A stretch of DNA of 14,323 bases from Desulfocapsa sp. Lineage in GTDB: Bacteria > Desulfobacterota > Desulfobulbia > Desulfobulbales > Desulfocapsaceae. Numbering within the stretch: position 1 is the stretch's first letter; each line of letters starts with the position of its first letter. This document shows, one piece after another, positions 1 to 7,940 of the stretch. The stretch is from NCBI GenBank assembly GCA_029934915.1, contig JAOZLI010000035.1, positions 1-14,323 of the forward strand, given 5' to 3'. The notes below the pieces were generated by a model. The model was given only the letters and a program-made list of their open reading frames with translations. It had not been told where the DNA came from and did not search any database. Position numbers and translations under genes: made by a program.

Positions 1-245
1 CGTACCTATGTGTGATGCTTGCTTAAGCTGGGGGGCTTACGGGGGCAGCTAATTGCTTCACCAAAACATGCTTTGCAAACTTTTGCTCTTGCAAAGCTGC
101 GAAAAATGTAAACTTGCCGTTAAAATTCGATAGCACTTGTTTCTGAATTATTAGGCAAAACCATAACTTCCTGTTAATTACATCCTAGCCAACCAACCTC
201 TCCTATTTGTTAAGCAAATAGCTGTCCTAGAAAAACTTCCCCCTC
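1..245. other. non-coding stretch downstream of glnA, nothing recognised except one hairpin
   Basis: No open reading frame with recognisable protein content lies between the window edge and the glnA terminator. The only structure seen is a 9-bp perfect inverted repeat, GCTTTGCAA at 70-78 and TTGCAAAGC at 89-97, with a 10-nt loop. It could be part of a terminator for an unseen neighbouring gene, but no convincing U-tract follows directly on either strand. Confidence 0.4.
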
Positions 246-287
246 CAAAAACAAAAAGCCCTGCCGACAAAAAAGTCAACAGGGCTT
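246..287 (-). terminator. intrinsic terminator of glnA
   Basis: On the minus strand an 8-bp GC-rich stem (AAGCCCTG pairing with CAGGGCTT, 280-287 and 256-263) encloses a loop that can add a GAC/GTC helix. It is followed by a T-rich run (TTTTTGTTTTT, read from about 257 down to 246). This is a classic Rho-independent terminator about 40 nt past the glnA stop, so the nitrogen cluster probably ends here. Confidence 0.9.
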
Positions 288-297
288 AACAAACAGC

Positions 298-317
298 TTC
301 TTCCGCATGCGGAAGAA
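298..317. repeat. 20-bp perfect palindrome just after the glnA stop
   Basis: TTCTTCCGCATGCGGAAGAA is a perfect 20-bp palindrome starting 10 bp beyond the glnA stop codon and immediately before the intrinsic terminator. In RNA it would form a short stable stem in the 3' untranslated region. It may back up termination or protect the message from 3' exonucleases. The palindrome is seen directly; its role is inference. Confidence 0.6.
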
Positions 318-326
318 AGAACTCAA

Positions 327-1655
327 CTAATAAATATCAAGATACTCATCAAGCTCCCAATCGGTAACAGCAGTACGATAACGATCCCACTCATCTTCTT
401 TAGCTTCAATATACTTAGCAAAGATATGAGAACCAAGGGTAGCCTCGGCAATAGGGTTGGCCTTAAGTTCCTCAATAGCCTCTTTCAGACTTCCTGGCAT
501 AACAACAATACCAGCGTCATCCATCTCGGCAGGACTCATCTTGAAGATATCTTTATCAACAGATGCAGGAGGAGCCATCTTGTTCTTCACACCGTCAAGA
601 CCTGAATTGAGCATCATGGCAAGTGCAAGATATGGGTTACAGGCTGGATCCGGGCAGCGAATCTCAGTACGAGTTCCCAGCCCACGAGACGCTGGAATAC
701 GAACAAGCGCAGAGCGGTTAGAGGCTGACCATGCAGCATAAACCGGAGCTTCGTACCCTGGCACAAGACGCTTGTAAGAGTTTACCAGCGGGTTCGTTAC
801 TGCAGCAAAACCGCGGGCATTTTTCAATGAACCTGCGATATACTGATATGCAATCTCAGAAAGCTGAAGAGGCGCGCTCTCGTCAAAGAAAGCATTGGTG
901 CCATCGGCATTAAAAAGAGACTGGTTGGTATGCATACCGGAACCGTTGATACCAAAAATTGGCTTTGGCATAAAGGTTGCGTACAGGCCGTAACGGGCAG
1001 CAACTGACTTAACAACCCATTTGAAAGTAATGGTGTTATCAGCTGCGGTAAGCGCATCGGAATATTTGAAGTTAATCTCATGCTGTCCTTCTGCAACTTC
1101 ATGGTGAGACGCTTCAATCTCAAAACCCATCTCTTCGAGGGTTTCAATAATCTCACGACGACAATCATTACCAGTATCTTCAGGATCAAGGGAGAAGTAT
1201 CCCGCAACATCATTAGTGATGGTAGTAGCACGACCTTCCTCATCCTTTTCGAAAAGGAAGAATTCAGCTTCAGTACCCACGTTCATGGTGTAACCCATCT
1301 CTTTGGCTTCGGCAAGAACACGCTTGAGATTGTTACGTGGGCAACCTTCAAAGGGAGTTCCGTCGGATTTTGCCACATCACAAATAATACGAGCAGCAGC
1401 AACACCATCCTGATTTCTCCAGGGGAGAACGGTGAAGGTGTCATAGTCAGGCTTCAGGTACATATCAGACTCATTGATACGAACAAAACCATCAATGGAG
1501 GAGCCATCAAACATCATCATACCATCAAGTGCCTTTTCTATCTGGCTTTTTGGAATGGCAACGTTTTTCATAAAACCAAAAATATCAACAAACTGGAGGC
1601 GGAAATAATGAATATTTTCCTCCTCGATGGTTCTCATAATTTCGTCCCTGGTCAT
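327..1655 (-). CDS. glnA: glutamine synthetase, type I-alpha (GSI-alpha)
   Basis: Condenses glutamate and ammonia with ATP to give glutamine in the cytoplasm; the family enzyme is a dodecamer. The 442-residue length and sequence fit the Bacillus/archaeal alpha branch rather than the ~470-residue beta branch. Visible features: DGSSIDGF loop (50-57), metal-binding Glu pair in GTEAEFFLF (E129, E131), [10 protein letters not shown] (184-193), GSGMH with H242, the flap Glu in PGYEAP (E302), and TRTEIRCPD (329-337). Arg59 in GFVRINESD matches B. subtilis Arg62, the glutamine feedback residue. At the position of the beta-type adenylylated Tyr there is Phe371 (KDIFKM), so covalent control looks absent. 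An AAGGAG ribosome site 8 nt before the ATG supports the start. It is the last gene of the cluster, with a hairpin leader upstream and a terminator downstream. Confidence 0.97.
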   Translation of the reverse strand: MTRDEIMRTIEEENIHYFRLQFVDIFGFMKNVAIPKSQIEKALDGMMMFDGSSIDGFVRINESDMYLKPDYDTFTVLPWRNQDGVAAARIICDVAKSDGTPFEGCPRNNLKRVLAEAKEMGYTMNVGTEAEFFLFEKDEEGRATTITNDVAGYFSLDPEDTGNDCRREIIETLEEMGFEIEASHHEVAEGQHEINFKYSDALTAADNTITFKWVVKSVAARYGLYATFMPKPIFGINGSGMHTNQSLFNADGTNAFFDESAPLQLSEIAYQYIAGSLKNARGFAAVTNPLVNSYKRLVPGYEAPVYAAWSASNRSALVRIPASRGLGTRTEIRCPDPACNPYLALAMMLNSGLDGVKNKMAPPASVDKDIFKMSPAEMDDAGIVVMPGSLKEAIEELKANPIAEATLGSHIFAKYIEAKEDEWDRYRTAVTDWELDEYLDIY

Positions 1656-1687
1656 CGTACAATCTCCTTACTGAAGTTTAAATATTC

Positions 1688-1722
1688 TCTTTTATCCCAG
1701 GCATCATCCAAGGGATAAAAGA
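1688..1722 (-). promoter_or_regulatory. stem-loop in the glnA leader
   Basis: An 11-bp perfect inverted repeat (TCTTTTATCCC at 1688-1698, GGGATAAAAGA at 1712-1722) encloses a 13-nt loop, 33 nt upstream of the glnA ATG and just before its ribosome site. A second small repeat, CCCG-TTA-CGGG, lies at 1727-1737. A TATAAA box (minus strand, 1740-1745) lies upstream but has no good -35 partner. The hairpin could be an operator, an mRNA structure or part of an attenuator. It is not followed by a U-tract, and I do not recognise it as a known riboswitch, including the glnA glutamine riboswitch. Confidence 0.5.
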
Positions 1723-1903
1723 AGTTCCCGTTACGGGTTTTTATACCTGAAATTTCGTTAAAAAATACAACAAATACTCATTACTTTTTTTTACGTAATA
1801 ATTCAATTAAAAATCTATCCGTTACCCCAACACCACGCTTACAAGAAGCAGGGCATTCAAAAACAAATCATGAAATATACGGTGCTCTAGATGGCTGGGT
1901 TAA

Positions 1904-3055
1904 TCATAATTCAAACTCGTCTGCATCCACGTAACATTCAGCTTTTCTGCCAAGAACAGTAAGAATTTTTCCCGCGACAAATCCAGTACCAGCAGCGATA
2001 AGGATTGTAATCCCAATCCCGGTCAGCTGACTTGTTTTATCAATACCATTTGCAATAAACAGAGCCGCTACACCACCAAGAATACCAGGGATACCATGTA
2101 AATTCATAACCCCGCAGGTATCTATCCCCTTTAGAACACTTTCAACTTTACCCTGCAACACTGCAAAACCAAATGTCGAAATTGCTCCTGCCACCAAACC
2201 GATCACAAAGGAAGATGCAGGAGAGGCGACATCACACGTTGAACCTATTGCTACACCACCCGCCAATGCAGCATTAGCAATATCTGCAGCTGAGATCTTT
2301 CCACGCAGCCCAACAGTGGCAAAATACGTTGCCAGTGTTGCACCGGAAAGAGCCAGAATAACATTTATAGCTGTATGCGGAACAAGCTCTGGCGCCACAA
2401 GGGCTGCGCAAAAACTTGGCCAGAACAGCCAGAGTATCATACTCCCAAGCAGAGAGAACCTATCACTTGTGTCGTCCGACTCAATGGGCTCATCCATCTC
2501 CTTTTTAGTCGTCATTGTCATAATGACTCCAAGCCCGAAAATCGCTCCAAAGGCATGAATGACTATGGAACCACCCGTATCGACAAATGCTCCTGACGCT
2601 ATAAGGCCAAAGCCTTCATCCAAAATAATCCATTCGTTCAGAGCGTAGCAGGGAATGAAAAGAAGGCCAAGTAATATATACTGTCCCATTTTCAGCCTGC
2701 CAAGTGGTGCTCCGGCACAGATTAGAAGACTGGCAGCCGCGAATTCTGCAAGAATCAGGCTGTCAATCTCAGATCCTGAGTGCCCCAAAATCCCAAGGCT
2801 ATCTTTTAAAATGTAAAGAGGAATAGCAACACTCACCAACAAATACGTTGCAGTAACCGCCGAGCGGCCATACTTCTTTACAAAAACCATCAGAAAACCG
2901 AAACCAGCCAGCAGCATAGCCATAATATGGATAGCTCGATTGTACTTCTGTACTTCAATAACATGCTCAAGCTCGGTAGCACCACAGGCAGCAACCGTCG
3001 AGAGCAAAACAAATAATGACAACAATACCGTAAAACAGACTCCTGATTTCTTCAT
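1904..3055 (-). CDS. Rhesus (Rh)-type ammonium/ammonia channel
   Basis: A 383-residue, very hydrophobic membrane protein of the Amt/Mep/Rh superfamily that belongs to the Rh branch rather than the Amt branch. Rh signatures run in order: FLMVFVKKYGRSAV (54-67), EFAAASLLICAGAPLGR (104-120), ALNEWI (138-143), DTGGSIVIHAFGAIFGL (159-175), LLGSMILWLFWPSF (202-215), NAALAGGVAIG (261-271) and DTCGVMNLHGIPGILGG (312-328). The twin pore histidines are H167 and H320; candidate gate phenylalanines are F105 and F215. An N-terminal hydrophobic stretch (residues 8-23) followed by a polar segment looks like a signal peptide or first membrane helix. The C-terminus is short and lacks the PII-binding tail of Amt. 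The start ATG has GAGGAG 12 nt upstream, a long spacing, and no alternative in-frame start was found between. It probably conducts NH3 (perhaps CO2) for the adjacent glutamine synthetase. I am confident of the family but not of the substrate. Confidence 0.9.
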   Translation of the reverse strand: MKKSGVCFTVLLSLFVLLSTVAACGATELEHVIEVQKYNRAIHIMAMLLAGFGFLMVFVKKYGRSAVTATYLLVSVAIPLYILKDSLGILGHSGSEIDSLILAEFAAASLLICAGAPLGRLKMGQYILLGLLFIPCYALNEWIILDEGFGLIASGAFVDTGGSIVIHAFGAIFGLGVIMTMTTKKEMDEPIESDDTSDRFSLLGSMILWLFWPSFCAALVAPELVPHTAINVILALSGATLATYFATVGLRGKISAADIANAALAGGVAIGSTCDVASPASSFVIGLVAGAISTFGFAVLQGKVESVLKGIDTCGVMNLHGIPGILGGVAALFIANGIDKTSQLTGIGITILIAAGTGFVAGKILTVLGRKAECYVDADEFEL

Positions 3056-3515
3056 GGGACAAGCGTTCTCCTCAAGGTTGACAGCTAATAAAACTACTCA
3101 AATCAATTCAAAGCGACTTGATAGTTTTACACACTTCCCTCAAGTTCGCTGACGTCAAGATTCGTAATTCCCAATCTTTTCGACAGCATCCCACCACTCA
3201 ACAACTATGCCAGAAACCTGACATCTCGACAACTAACCGAAATTCAGCGTTTATTTTGATGACAACTCAGCACCAGCGCGCAAATGCATTACATTCCTGT
3301 AAGATTAGCCGGAAAACCTTTCATTTTTGTATCATTTCGACATCCCTAACGATCTGGCACAGCATACTTAGTCAGTCGTACAACAGCAATACAACCTAAG
3401 CGACGAAAAACACGCGTATTCCAGTATACTAGAAACAACCGGCGCAGACAAACACAAAGCACTTAAGTGTTACACTTAATACTGCCTGGAAATATATTTT
3501 TACAAAAATGTAATT
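3056..3515. other. 460-bp non-coding gap between glnD and the Rh gene
   Basis: No plausible gene was found on either strand; the reading frames present are low-complexity and resemble no protein I know. The gap contains a 17-bp palindrome near the glnD end (3463-3479) and a weak sigma-54-like string on the minus strand at 3198-3212 (TGGCAT-N5-TTGAG) that lacks the -12 C. A promoter for the Rh gene is expected here because the gap is far longer than others in the cluster, but none stands out. Confidence 0.5.
3463..3479. repeat. 17-bp palindrome downstream of glnD
   Basis: TTAAGTGT-T-ACACTTAA is a perfect 8-bp inverted repeat around one central base, about 37 bp past the glnD stop. As RNA it would make a weak AU-rich stem with a 3-nt loop. 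Only a modest T-rich stretch follows on the minus strand, so it could be a poor terminator or a protein-binding site. Confidence 0.4.
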
Positions 3516-6077
3516 CTACGCCCCGCTGCCTATCCCATACAAAACACCATCCCGCAACTCTTCAACAAATGATTCATCAACAACCTTGTGCCCCTGCGCA
3601 TCCAGCACATAAAAGACATCTATAAGCTGCTCTACTTCCGTAGCAATATAAGCTCGATGAATCGTCAAGCCGAAATCAGCAAGTGTTTGCGTAATACGAT
3701 ACAGTTGCCCTGGTCTATCTGAGGAGTACAACTCTACTATGGTATACTTCTGTGAGGCTTCATTATCAACAATCACCCTTGCCTCGTCAATACCGGAAGG
3801 ACGTTTTCGCTTACCATAACTGTTCTTAAATTTCCTGTACAGCCTATGCCCTAACCCTAACCTGTGCCCAAGGGCAAGATTCAGATCTTCCTCCACCCCC
3901 TGCCAGTTCATTTCCTCAAATTCGACACCCTCTTCAGCCCGAAGCTCAAGAACATCAACCGCACACCCATTCTTCCAAGTAAAAACCTGGGCATTCAACA
4001 CGGACAGATTATGAAGGCTCAACACACCACAGATTTTGGCAAGCAACCCATGCTGATCCCGACACAGAACAAGGAGCGACCATTGCGAACGCATTTTTCC
4101 TGGAGTAAGCAATGCCTTCTGGCGAAGAATCTCACGATTCTCATGATAGATACGTAAATGCCCCGCCACCGTCTCAGGCGTAAAACTTAAAAGATAATCA
4201 GAAGGAAGCTCACCCACACTCATTCGCACATCCTGCTCTGACACGAGCAGAGAATCAACTTGCTGCCGAAGCCAATCCACGCCCTGATCCACCTGATACT
4301 GCATGTCAGCTGATACCGAAAACTGCAAATATGGAGAAACTTTTAAATACATATCAAACAGAAGCGTTGCCTTCCAATTACTCCAGGCAGATGGCCCGGT
4401 TGCACGGGAATCTGACACCGAAATCAAATAGAGCATGGCCAAACGATCACTATCCTCGATCTTTTCAGCACAATGCCTGATAAACATTTCATCATTCAAA
4501 TCGCGCCGCAATGCATTTTCCGGCAAAAAAAGGTGATAACGAACAACAAACTGCAAACTGCCCCGTTCCATCCCGTCAAAACCAAGCCGCGCTCCGACAT
4601 TTCCGACCAACTCTGCCCCGATCACGGAATGATCCACTCCTGCTCCTTTGCCAATATCATGAAGCAGTGCAGCAAGAAACAGTACACGAGCAGAGGAAAC
4701 ACTCTGAAATATCGACTCTTCGGAGCTTACAACCGAACGCAACTCAGCCACACACTGCAAAAGATGTCGATCCACGGTATAAATATGATACACATCATGC
4801 TGAGCCAGCGACTCAATCTTGCCAAACTCCGGGATGTAAGCAGAAAGTAGTCCTGTTTCCAGCATCACTTCCAAAACCGAGAGAATATCCTTACCAGATT
4901 CCAGTATCTCAAAAAAGGGCTTCGACATCCTGACAGAAGAACGTAGTTTGTCAGTCACCAACCCAAGATTTCCAGCAACAATTTTCCGGCTTCTATGATG
5001 TATGGGCAAGCCACTCCTGGCGGCAACCAGAAAAACCCGCATCAGCAAATATGGCCGGGCCTTCAAATCAGCACTCTGCGCCACGAGATGAACTCGATTA
5101 TTACGTATCGCTATCCCTTTTTCAACAGCACTGGACATCCCAACCGTCCCATCTGCGAGCTCTAACACATCGTCAACGTGCTCGAAAAAGAGATCGGTCG
5201 TCACAGCAATTACTTGCAAGTGGCGATAGAACTCCCGCATAAAATTTTCAACGCCAAGTACACCGTCACGGTTCCGATACCCAAAAGCCTCTGCCATCTC
5301 TTCCTGCAGCTCAAAATAGAGCTGTTCATTCTTACGACCGCTGATGTAATGCAGGCGGTTGCGAACCTTGACCAACATATTCCAGGCTTCAAGAAACGCT
5401 TTCTTTTCCTCTTCGAGCAATATGCCTGCGTTGCTTATAGCTTCAACACTCCGCAAGCCGAAAACAACGATTGCTATCCAGAGCATGGCCTGGATATCAC
5501 GCATTCCACCTTTACTTTCCTTGATATTCGGTTCGAGCAAATACCCATGGCTACCAAAGCGAAGCCTGCGTTCACGCCGAAAAGTCTTCATAACCTGGAC
5601 AAACTCGTCCCTTGCCCCTTCCACAAAATCCGCCTGATACTGCTGACGCAATTCTTCAAAAAGGGTTGACGACCCAACAAGAAACCGCGCATCAAGCATG
5701 GCTACCTGAAAAAAGAAGTCATCCTTCGCATGACTCATACATTCGTCAACGGTACGCACACCATGCCCGACATCAAGCCCGGTATCCCACAGGGGATAAA
5801 GCACACCGTTCACAACTTTTTCCATCTCCTCCTTTGCCTCTTCACGATACAAAACAAGAAGGTCAATATCAGAATAGGGAAAAAGCTCACTACGACCATA
5901 CCCACCCAATGCCACGACAGCAATGGAGTCAGAATCCTCCCGACCTGACGCCACCCGAAATTGCAGGGTGATAAACTCATCGACCAGGCGACTCTGTTCC
6001 GTAAGTAAAGCCTGACCACTCAAGCCCTGCTTCCACAACTCCTCAAGAGCTTCCCTTTGTGCACGTAGTGTTGACAT
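3516..6077 (-). CDS. glnD: bifunctional [protein-PII] uridylyltransferase / uridylyl-removing enzyme
   Basis: Senses glutamine and adds or removes UMP on the T-loop tyrosine of PII. The 853 residues show the full GlnD architecture. The nucleotidyltransferase motif GGYGRSELFPYSDID (58-72) carries D70 and D72. A central helical linker with GGMRDIQ (190-196) follows, then an HD phosphohydrolase domain with ALLHDIGKG (470-478), and two C-terminal ACT domains near 667-712 and 780-827, the latter two expected to bind glutamine. Length is in the usual range for the family. The ATG lies 10 bp after the glnB stop, and its ribosome site (AAGG) overlaps the end of glnB, indicating co-transcription and probable translational coupling with its substrate. 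All catalytic motifs look intact, so both activities are predicted. Confidence 0.97.
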   Translation of the reverse strand: MSTLRAQREALEELWKQGLSGQALLTEQSRLVDEFITLQFRVASGREDSDSIAVVALGGYGRSELFPYSDIDLLVLYREEAKEEMEKVVNGVLYPLWDTGLDVGHGVRTVDECMSHAKDDFFFQVAMLDARFLVGSSTLFEELRQQYQADFVEGARDEFVQVMKTFRRERRLRFGSHGYLLEPNIKESKGGMRDIQAMLWIAIVVFGLRSVEAISNAGILLEEEKKAFLEAWNMLVKVRNRLHYISGRKNEQLYFELQEEMAEAFGYRNRDGVLGVENFMREFYRHLQVIAVTTDLFFEHVDDVLELADGTVGMSSAVEKGIAIRNNRVHLVAQSADLKARPYLLMRVFLVAARSGLPIHHRSRKIVAGNLGLVTDKLRSSVRMSKPFFEILESGKDILSVLEVMLETGLLSAYIPEFGKIESLAQHDVYHIYTVDRHLLQCVAELRSVVSSEESIFQSVSSARVLFLAALLHDIGKGAGVDHSVIGAELVGNVGARLGFDGMERGSLQFVVRYHLFLPENALRRDLNDEMFIRHCAEKIEDSDRLAMLYLISVSDSRATGPSAWSNWKATLLFDMYLKVSPYLQFSVSADMQYQVDQGVDWLRQQVDSLLVSEQDVRMSVGELPSDYLLSFTPETVAGHLRIYHENREILRQKALLTPGKMRSQWSLLVLCRDQHGLLAKICGVLSLHNLSVLNAQVFTWKNGCAVDVLELRAEEGVEFEEMNWQGVEEDLNLALGHRLGLGHRLYRKFKNSYGKRKRPSGIDEARVIVDNEASQKYTIVELYSSDRPGQLYRITQTLADFGLTIHRAYIATEVEQLIDVFYVLDAQGHKVVDESFVEELRDGVLYGIGSGA

Positions 6078-6087
6078 AACGCCTTAT

Positions 6088-6429
<342 letters not shown>

Positions 6430-6459
6430 TCACCTCTTATATTCATTAGCTTCTCATTT

Positions 6460-6481
6460 CTACGGTAATTATTCACCGTAG
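6460..6481. promoter_or_regulatory. inverted repeat upstream of glnB
   Basis: CTACGGT and ACCGTAG form a perfect 7-bp inverted repeat with an 8-nt spacer, 34-55 bp upstream of the glnB ATG. Symmetry and position suit an operator or a leader hairpin. No sigma-54 consensus was found between amt and glnB, so glnB may use its own sigma-70-type promoter near here or read-through from amt. Confidence 0.4.
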
Positions 6482-6540
6482 CAGCTTACCAACAAACTAC
6501 GCTTTACACACCTTATACATACATGTTCTTGATTACCATC

Positions 6541-6670
6541 AAAGCTCAGCTAAACTATATTTGATGTAGGAGCTCGCCCCTGCGAGCGATTGTAGAGTAT
6601 TGTTAAATCAGCAAAATCGCCCGCAGGGGCGGAGCTCCTACAATCAGATTTTACATTTACCTGAGCTTTA
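6541..6670. mobile_element. REP/BIME-like palindrome with long inverted arms (MITE-like)
   Basis: Two head-to-head units, 6565-6590 and 6616-6642, are almost perfect inverted copies: TGTAGGAGCTC-GCCCCTGC followed by GAGCGAT or GGGCGAT, differing by one inserted and one substituted base. Each unit is itself a hairpin (for example GCTCGC-CCCT-GCGAGC), as in REP sequences. The inverted similarity continues outward with AT-richer flanks that share AAAGCTCAG and TAAA on both sides, giving arms of about 50 bp. No target-site duplication is clear. It probably moved as a non-autonomous element served by a REP-associated transposase elsewhere. It sits between the amt stop and glnB, where it may also attenuate or stabilise transcripts. 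Confidence 0.75.
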
Positions 6671-6716
6671 TATTTACGCAACACGAAATATACACCCTCA
6701 ACGAAGGTATTTGAAC

Positions 6717-7940
6717 TTATGAATTGTAGGCAGTCTCAGAATGTTCGGTGGAATCCAGCCCCATAACTTCTGATTCCTCATCCACTCTCAACCCTAAAGT
6801 ACTATCAATAACCTTAAGCAACACCCAGCTGATAACAAGTGTGTACGAACCAACAACAAGTACGCCAAATACCTGCTTCCACAACTGAGCTACATTTCCA
6901 GCAAGAAGCCCATCAACGCCACCAGGATTCACGCTGGTAGATGCAAAAATCCCAAGACAGATGGTGCCAACCGCACCACCCACTCCGTGAATCCCCACGA
7001 CATCGAGCGAATCATCAAGCTTCAGCTTTCCTTTCAGATTTACTGCGCCATAACAAAGCATTCCAGCAAGCAAACCAATGGCAATTGCGGAATTTGGCCC
7101 TACAAACCCAGCCGCCGGGGTGATAGTCGCAAGCCCCGCAATAGCACCGGAAGCAGCACCTAAGGTGGTGGCATTCTTAATAAAGATCCATTCCATAACC
7201 ACCCACATAAACATACCCGCCATTCCGGCAAGATGGGTTGCCACAAAGGCAGTTGCGGCAACTTCGTTAGCCGCCAACGCAGACCCACCATTAAAACCAA
7301 ACCAGCCAAACCAGAGCAATCCAGTACCAATGAGTGTCATAGGCAAGCTATGGGGAATAAAACTTCGCTTCCCATATCCACGCCGGGGACCAACCACCAG
7401 GATTGCAGCAAAAGCCGCTGCACCACAGGTCACATGAACAACCAGACCTCCTGCAAAATCCATAACTCCCATCGCACCAAGCCAGCCACCTTTCCCCCAC
7501 ACCCAGTGACAAACAGGATTATAGACAAGAATTGCCCACAACAAGGCAAAAATTACAAAGGGAACAAACCGTACACGTTCAGCAAAGGCACCCGTGATAA
7601 GAGCCGGGGTAATAATGGCAAACATGCATTGATATATCATAAACACGGTTTGGGGAATGGTGGTCGCATAGTCAGGACTTGGCGCATTCGTCACACCATT
7701 CAAAGCGAACCAGGACAAATCTCCCACAAAGCCGCCAATATCGGGACCAAAGGACATGGAATATCCAAGATAGACCCATTCCAGTGAAATCAGGGCAATC
7801 ATAAAAAAACTTTGCATGATGGTTCCCAGTACATTTTTACTTCGAACCATTCCAGCGTAAAATAGAGCAAGTCCTGGTGTCATCAAAAGCACCAGCCCTG
7901 CCGCCGCCAGAATAAAGGCGGTATCCGCACCATTAATCAT
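6717..7940 (-). CDS. amtB: ammonium channel, Amt/AmtB family
   Basis: A 407-residue inner-membrane channel of about 11 helices that brings ammonium into the cell. Key Amt residues are visible: F107 and F216 (gate), W148 and S220 (periplasmic recruitment site), D161 in DFAGGLVVH, and the twin histidines H169 and H318 (GIHGVGG). GWFGFNGGS (212-220) is the family signature. The C-terminal tail GLRVDEESEVMGLDSTEHSETAY matches the conserved tail that contacts GlnK, so closure by the neighbouring PII protein is expected. The N-terminus enters the first helix directly without a cleaved signal peptide. A strong AGGAGG ribosome site precedes the ATG, and a sigma-54 promoter lies about 110 bp upstream. 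It is the first gene of the nitrogen cluster. Confidence 0.96.
   Translation of the reverse strand: MINGADTAFILAAAGLVLLMTPGLALFYAGMVRSKNVLGTIMQSFFMIALISLEWVYLGYSMSFGPDIGGFVGDLSWFALNGVTNAPSPDYATTIPQTVFMIYQCMFAIITPALITGAFAERVRFVPFVIFALLWAILVYNPVCHWVWGKGGWLGAMGVMDFAGGLVVHVTCGAAAFAAILVVGPRRGYGKRSFIPHSLPMTLIGTGLLWFGWFGFNGGSALAANEVAATAFVATHLAGMAGMFMWVVMEWIFIKNATTLGAASGAIAGLATITPAAGFVGPNSAIAIGLLAGMLCYGAVNLKGKLKLDDSLDVVGIHGVGGAVGTICLGIFASTSVNPGGVDGLLAGNVAQLWKQVFGVLVVGSYTLVISWVLLKVIDSTLGLRVDEESEVMGLDSTEHSETAYNS

Noticed and set aside
70..97. 9-bp hairpin as a terminator for a gene left of the window
   Set aside because: No gene end is visible and no convincing U-tract follows the stem on either strand.
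1080..1718. 212-residue plus-strand frame opposite glnA
   Set aside because: It is antisense to a clear glutamine synthetase gene and has no family resemblance; it is a shadow of the codon usage of glnA.
3354..3369. TGGCAC string on the plus strand as a second sigma-54 promoter
   Set aside because: No GC occurs at the required -12 spacing and it would read into the 3' end of glnD.
3118..3399. 93-residue plus-strand frame in the gap before the Rh gene
   Set aside because: It has Ser/Thr/Gln-rich low-complexity content, no ribosome site and no recognisable domain; it looks like a chance frame in AT-rich non-coding DNA.
5178..5669. 163-residue plus-strand frame opposite glnD
   Set aside because: It is antisense to the conserved GlnD helical domain, with no start signal or recognisable motif.
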